DNA of 64,000 nucleotides from JBBIQV01 sp964555285 (GTDB taxonomy: Bacteria > Nitrospirota > Nitrospiria > Nitrospirales > Nitrospiraceae), in contig CAZKRM010000001.1 in assembly GCA_964555285.1 (NCBI GenBank), positions 124,001-188,000 on the forward strand. Reading direction: 5' to 3'. Below the pieces are notes generated by a model that was not told where the DNA came from, did no database searches, and saw nothing but the letters and a program-made list of their open reading frames with translations. The position numbers and the translations under genes were made by a program. Shown here one piece after another: positions 63,097 through 64,000 of this stretch (positions are counted from its first letter, which is position 1; each line of letters starts with the position of its first letter).

Positions 63097-64000
63097 ATGA
63101 AGATCGCACAGCTCAGAGCCTCTCTCTACACCCTCGGCTGCCGGCTTAATCAAGCTGAGACGGCGATCCTTGCCGATCAACTGACACGGAAGGGCTATCG
63201 GTTGGTCGCCTATGGCCAACCGACCGACCTGCTGGTGGTCAACACCTGCGCAGTGACGGAACAGGCGGAGAAAGAATGCCGCGCGATCGTTCGTAAGACC
63301 TTGCGACAGTCGCCGAATGCCTTCGTAGCGGTCACGGGTTGCTATGCGCAGACAGGCGTGCAGAGCTTACAACAACTGGATGGCATCGATCTGATCGTGG
63401 GAACACAACACAAGATGACCCTGACTGAGTATCTGCCGACAGGAGCCGTTCTTCAGAAACGATCGACGGCACTGGTGCAACACACGAAGCAGATTGACCA
63501 CGAGGAATTTGTTCTTCCCGGCACAGGGGATTGTGGTTCGACACGCGCATCCTTGAAGATCCAGGACGGCTGCAATGTTATGTGTAGCTTCTGCCTCATT
63601 CCTTTCGCCCGTGGGCGAGAGCGCAGCCGACAGGTGGACGATGTCGTGAGGGAAGCGAACGAACTGGTGCGGCGAGGCCACCGCGAAGTGGTTCTGACCG
63701 GCGTGAATATCGGCCGGTACAACAGCCGGCAATGCAATCTCGTTGACCTCATCCAGCGATTGGAGCGAGTGGATGGCCTTGAACGGATTCGGATCTCTTC
63801 CATTGAACCGACGACCCTGTCGGAACGCTTGCTGGATTACATGGGGTCCTCATCGAAGCTCTGTCCTTTTCTCCATGTTCCGCTTCAGAGTGGAAGCGAC
63901 GAGATACTTCGGAGGATGAATCGCCGGTACACAACAGCGGAGTATCGTACGTTGATCGACAAGGCGATCGAGCGAATTCCCAATCTCGGCCTAGGCGCTG
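63097..64000 (+). CDS. mtaB: tRNA methylthiotransferase MtaB-like, C-terminus cut by window
   Basis: The first 301 residues of a MiaB-type radical SAM enzyme. Start ATG 63097. N-terminal UPF0004 domain: ASLYTLGCRLNQAETAILAD, VVNTCAVTEQAEKECR, VAVTGCYAQ, giving three cluster cysteines. The radical SAM motif is CNVMCSFCLIPFARGRERSR, followed by LTGVNIGRY and LRISS-like steps and PLQSGSDEILRRMNRRYT. The LGCRLNQAE form is the MtaB subgroup, which makes ms2t6A at position 37. The gene continues beyond the window. Confidence 0.9.
   Translation, partial: MKIAQLRASLYTLGCRLNQAETAILADQLTRKGYRLVAYGQPTDLLVVNTCAVTEQAEKECRAIVRKTLRQSPNAFVAVTGCYAQTGVQSLQQLDGIDLIVGTQHKMTLTEYLPTGAVLQKRSTALVQHTKQIDHEEFVLPGTGDCGSTRASLKIQDGCNVMCSFCLIPFARGRERSRQVDDVVREANELVRRGHREVVLTGVNIGRYNSRQCNLVDLIQRLERVDGLERIRISSIEPTTLSERLLDYMGSSSKLCPFLHVPLQSGSDEILRRMNRRYTTAEYRTLIDKAIERIPNLGLGA

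Overview
The window looks like a chromosomal segment of a diderm, GC-rich bacterium, most probably a Nitrospira-like member of the Nitrospirota. That assignment is inferred from gene content and composition and was not tested by a search. Supporting content: lipoprotein maturation and export (lgt, lnt, lolC/E, lolD), RlpA and a TraF-like barrel that imply an outer membrane, a class II (B12-dependent) ribonucleotide reductase, a complete trp operon and an AddAB-type nuclease.

Layout. 0-10 kb: a cut-off secreted-protein gene, tRNA-Leu(UAA), a YtxH protein, lgt, then a minus-strand block with a TPR lipoprotein, a small metallopeptidase, addA, addB and a small thioredoxin/zinc-ribbon pair. 10.3-27.7 kb: a CRISPR-Cas island. 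It has cas6, a HEAT/SEC-C gene overlapping cas6, a remnant of a second cas6, cas3' helicase, a free-standing HD gene (cas3''), a Cas10d/Csc3-like large subunit with a strong internal start for a Cas11d-like small subunit, csc2, csc1, two MNT-HEPN modules, cas1, cas2, cas4 and an array of 21 repeats. This is a type I-D-like system. Its unusual points are the separate HD protein, the coupled SEC-C gene, the embedded MNT-HEPN pairs and the signs of cassette exchange. 27.8-35.4 kb: a tiny lysine-rich protein, two gene remnants, lnt, prfB with a +1 recoding site, lysS, lolC/E, lolD and hicB with a frameshifted hicA. 35.4-40.7 kb: a LuxR regulator, an FG-GAP lipoprotein behind a CRP/FNR-type site, a third MNT-HEPN (MntA/HepT) pair, a TraF-like barrel and a lipoprotein. 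40.7-48.5 kb: minus-strand operon LysM lipoprotein-trpE-G-D-C-F-B-A. 48.7-54.9 kb: a MoxR-type AAA ATPase with a large unknown partner, ligA and a CorC/HlyC protein. 55.2-64 kb: rlpA, a double-ACT protein, nrdJ with candidate NrdR and DnaA sites, small membrane or secreted proteins, an AmpG-like transporter and the start of mtaB.

A theme across the window is a set of intergenic hairpins whose two arms are built from degenerate tandem short words, with a different word in each element. They lie between many genes and at five of the six junctions in the trp operon the gap is filled by one of these or by another long inverted repeat.

The most interesting material is the CRISPR island (internal Cas11d start, split HD, cas6-coupled SEC-C protein, MNT-HEPN modules with a duplicated upstream element) and the word-repeat hairpins.
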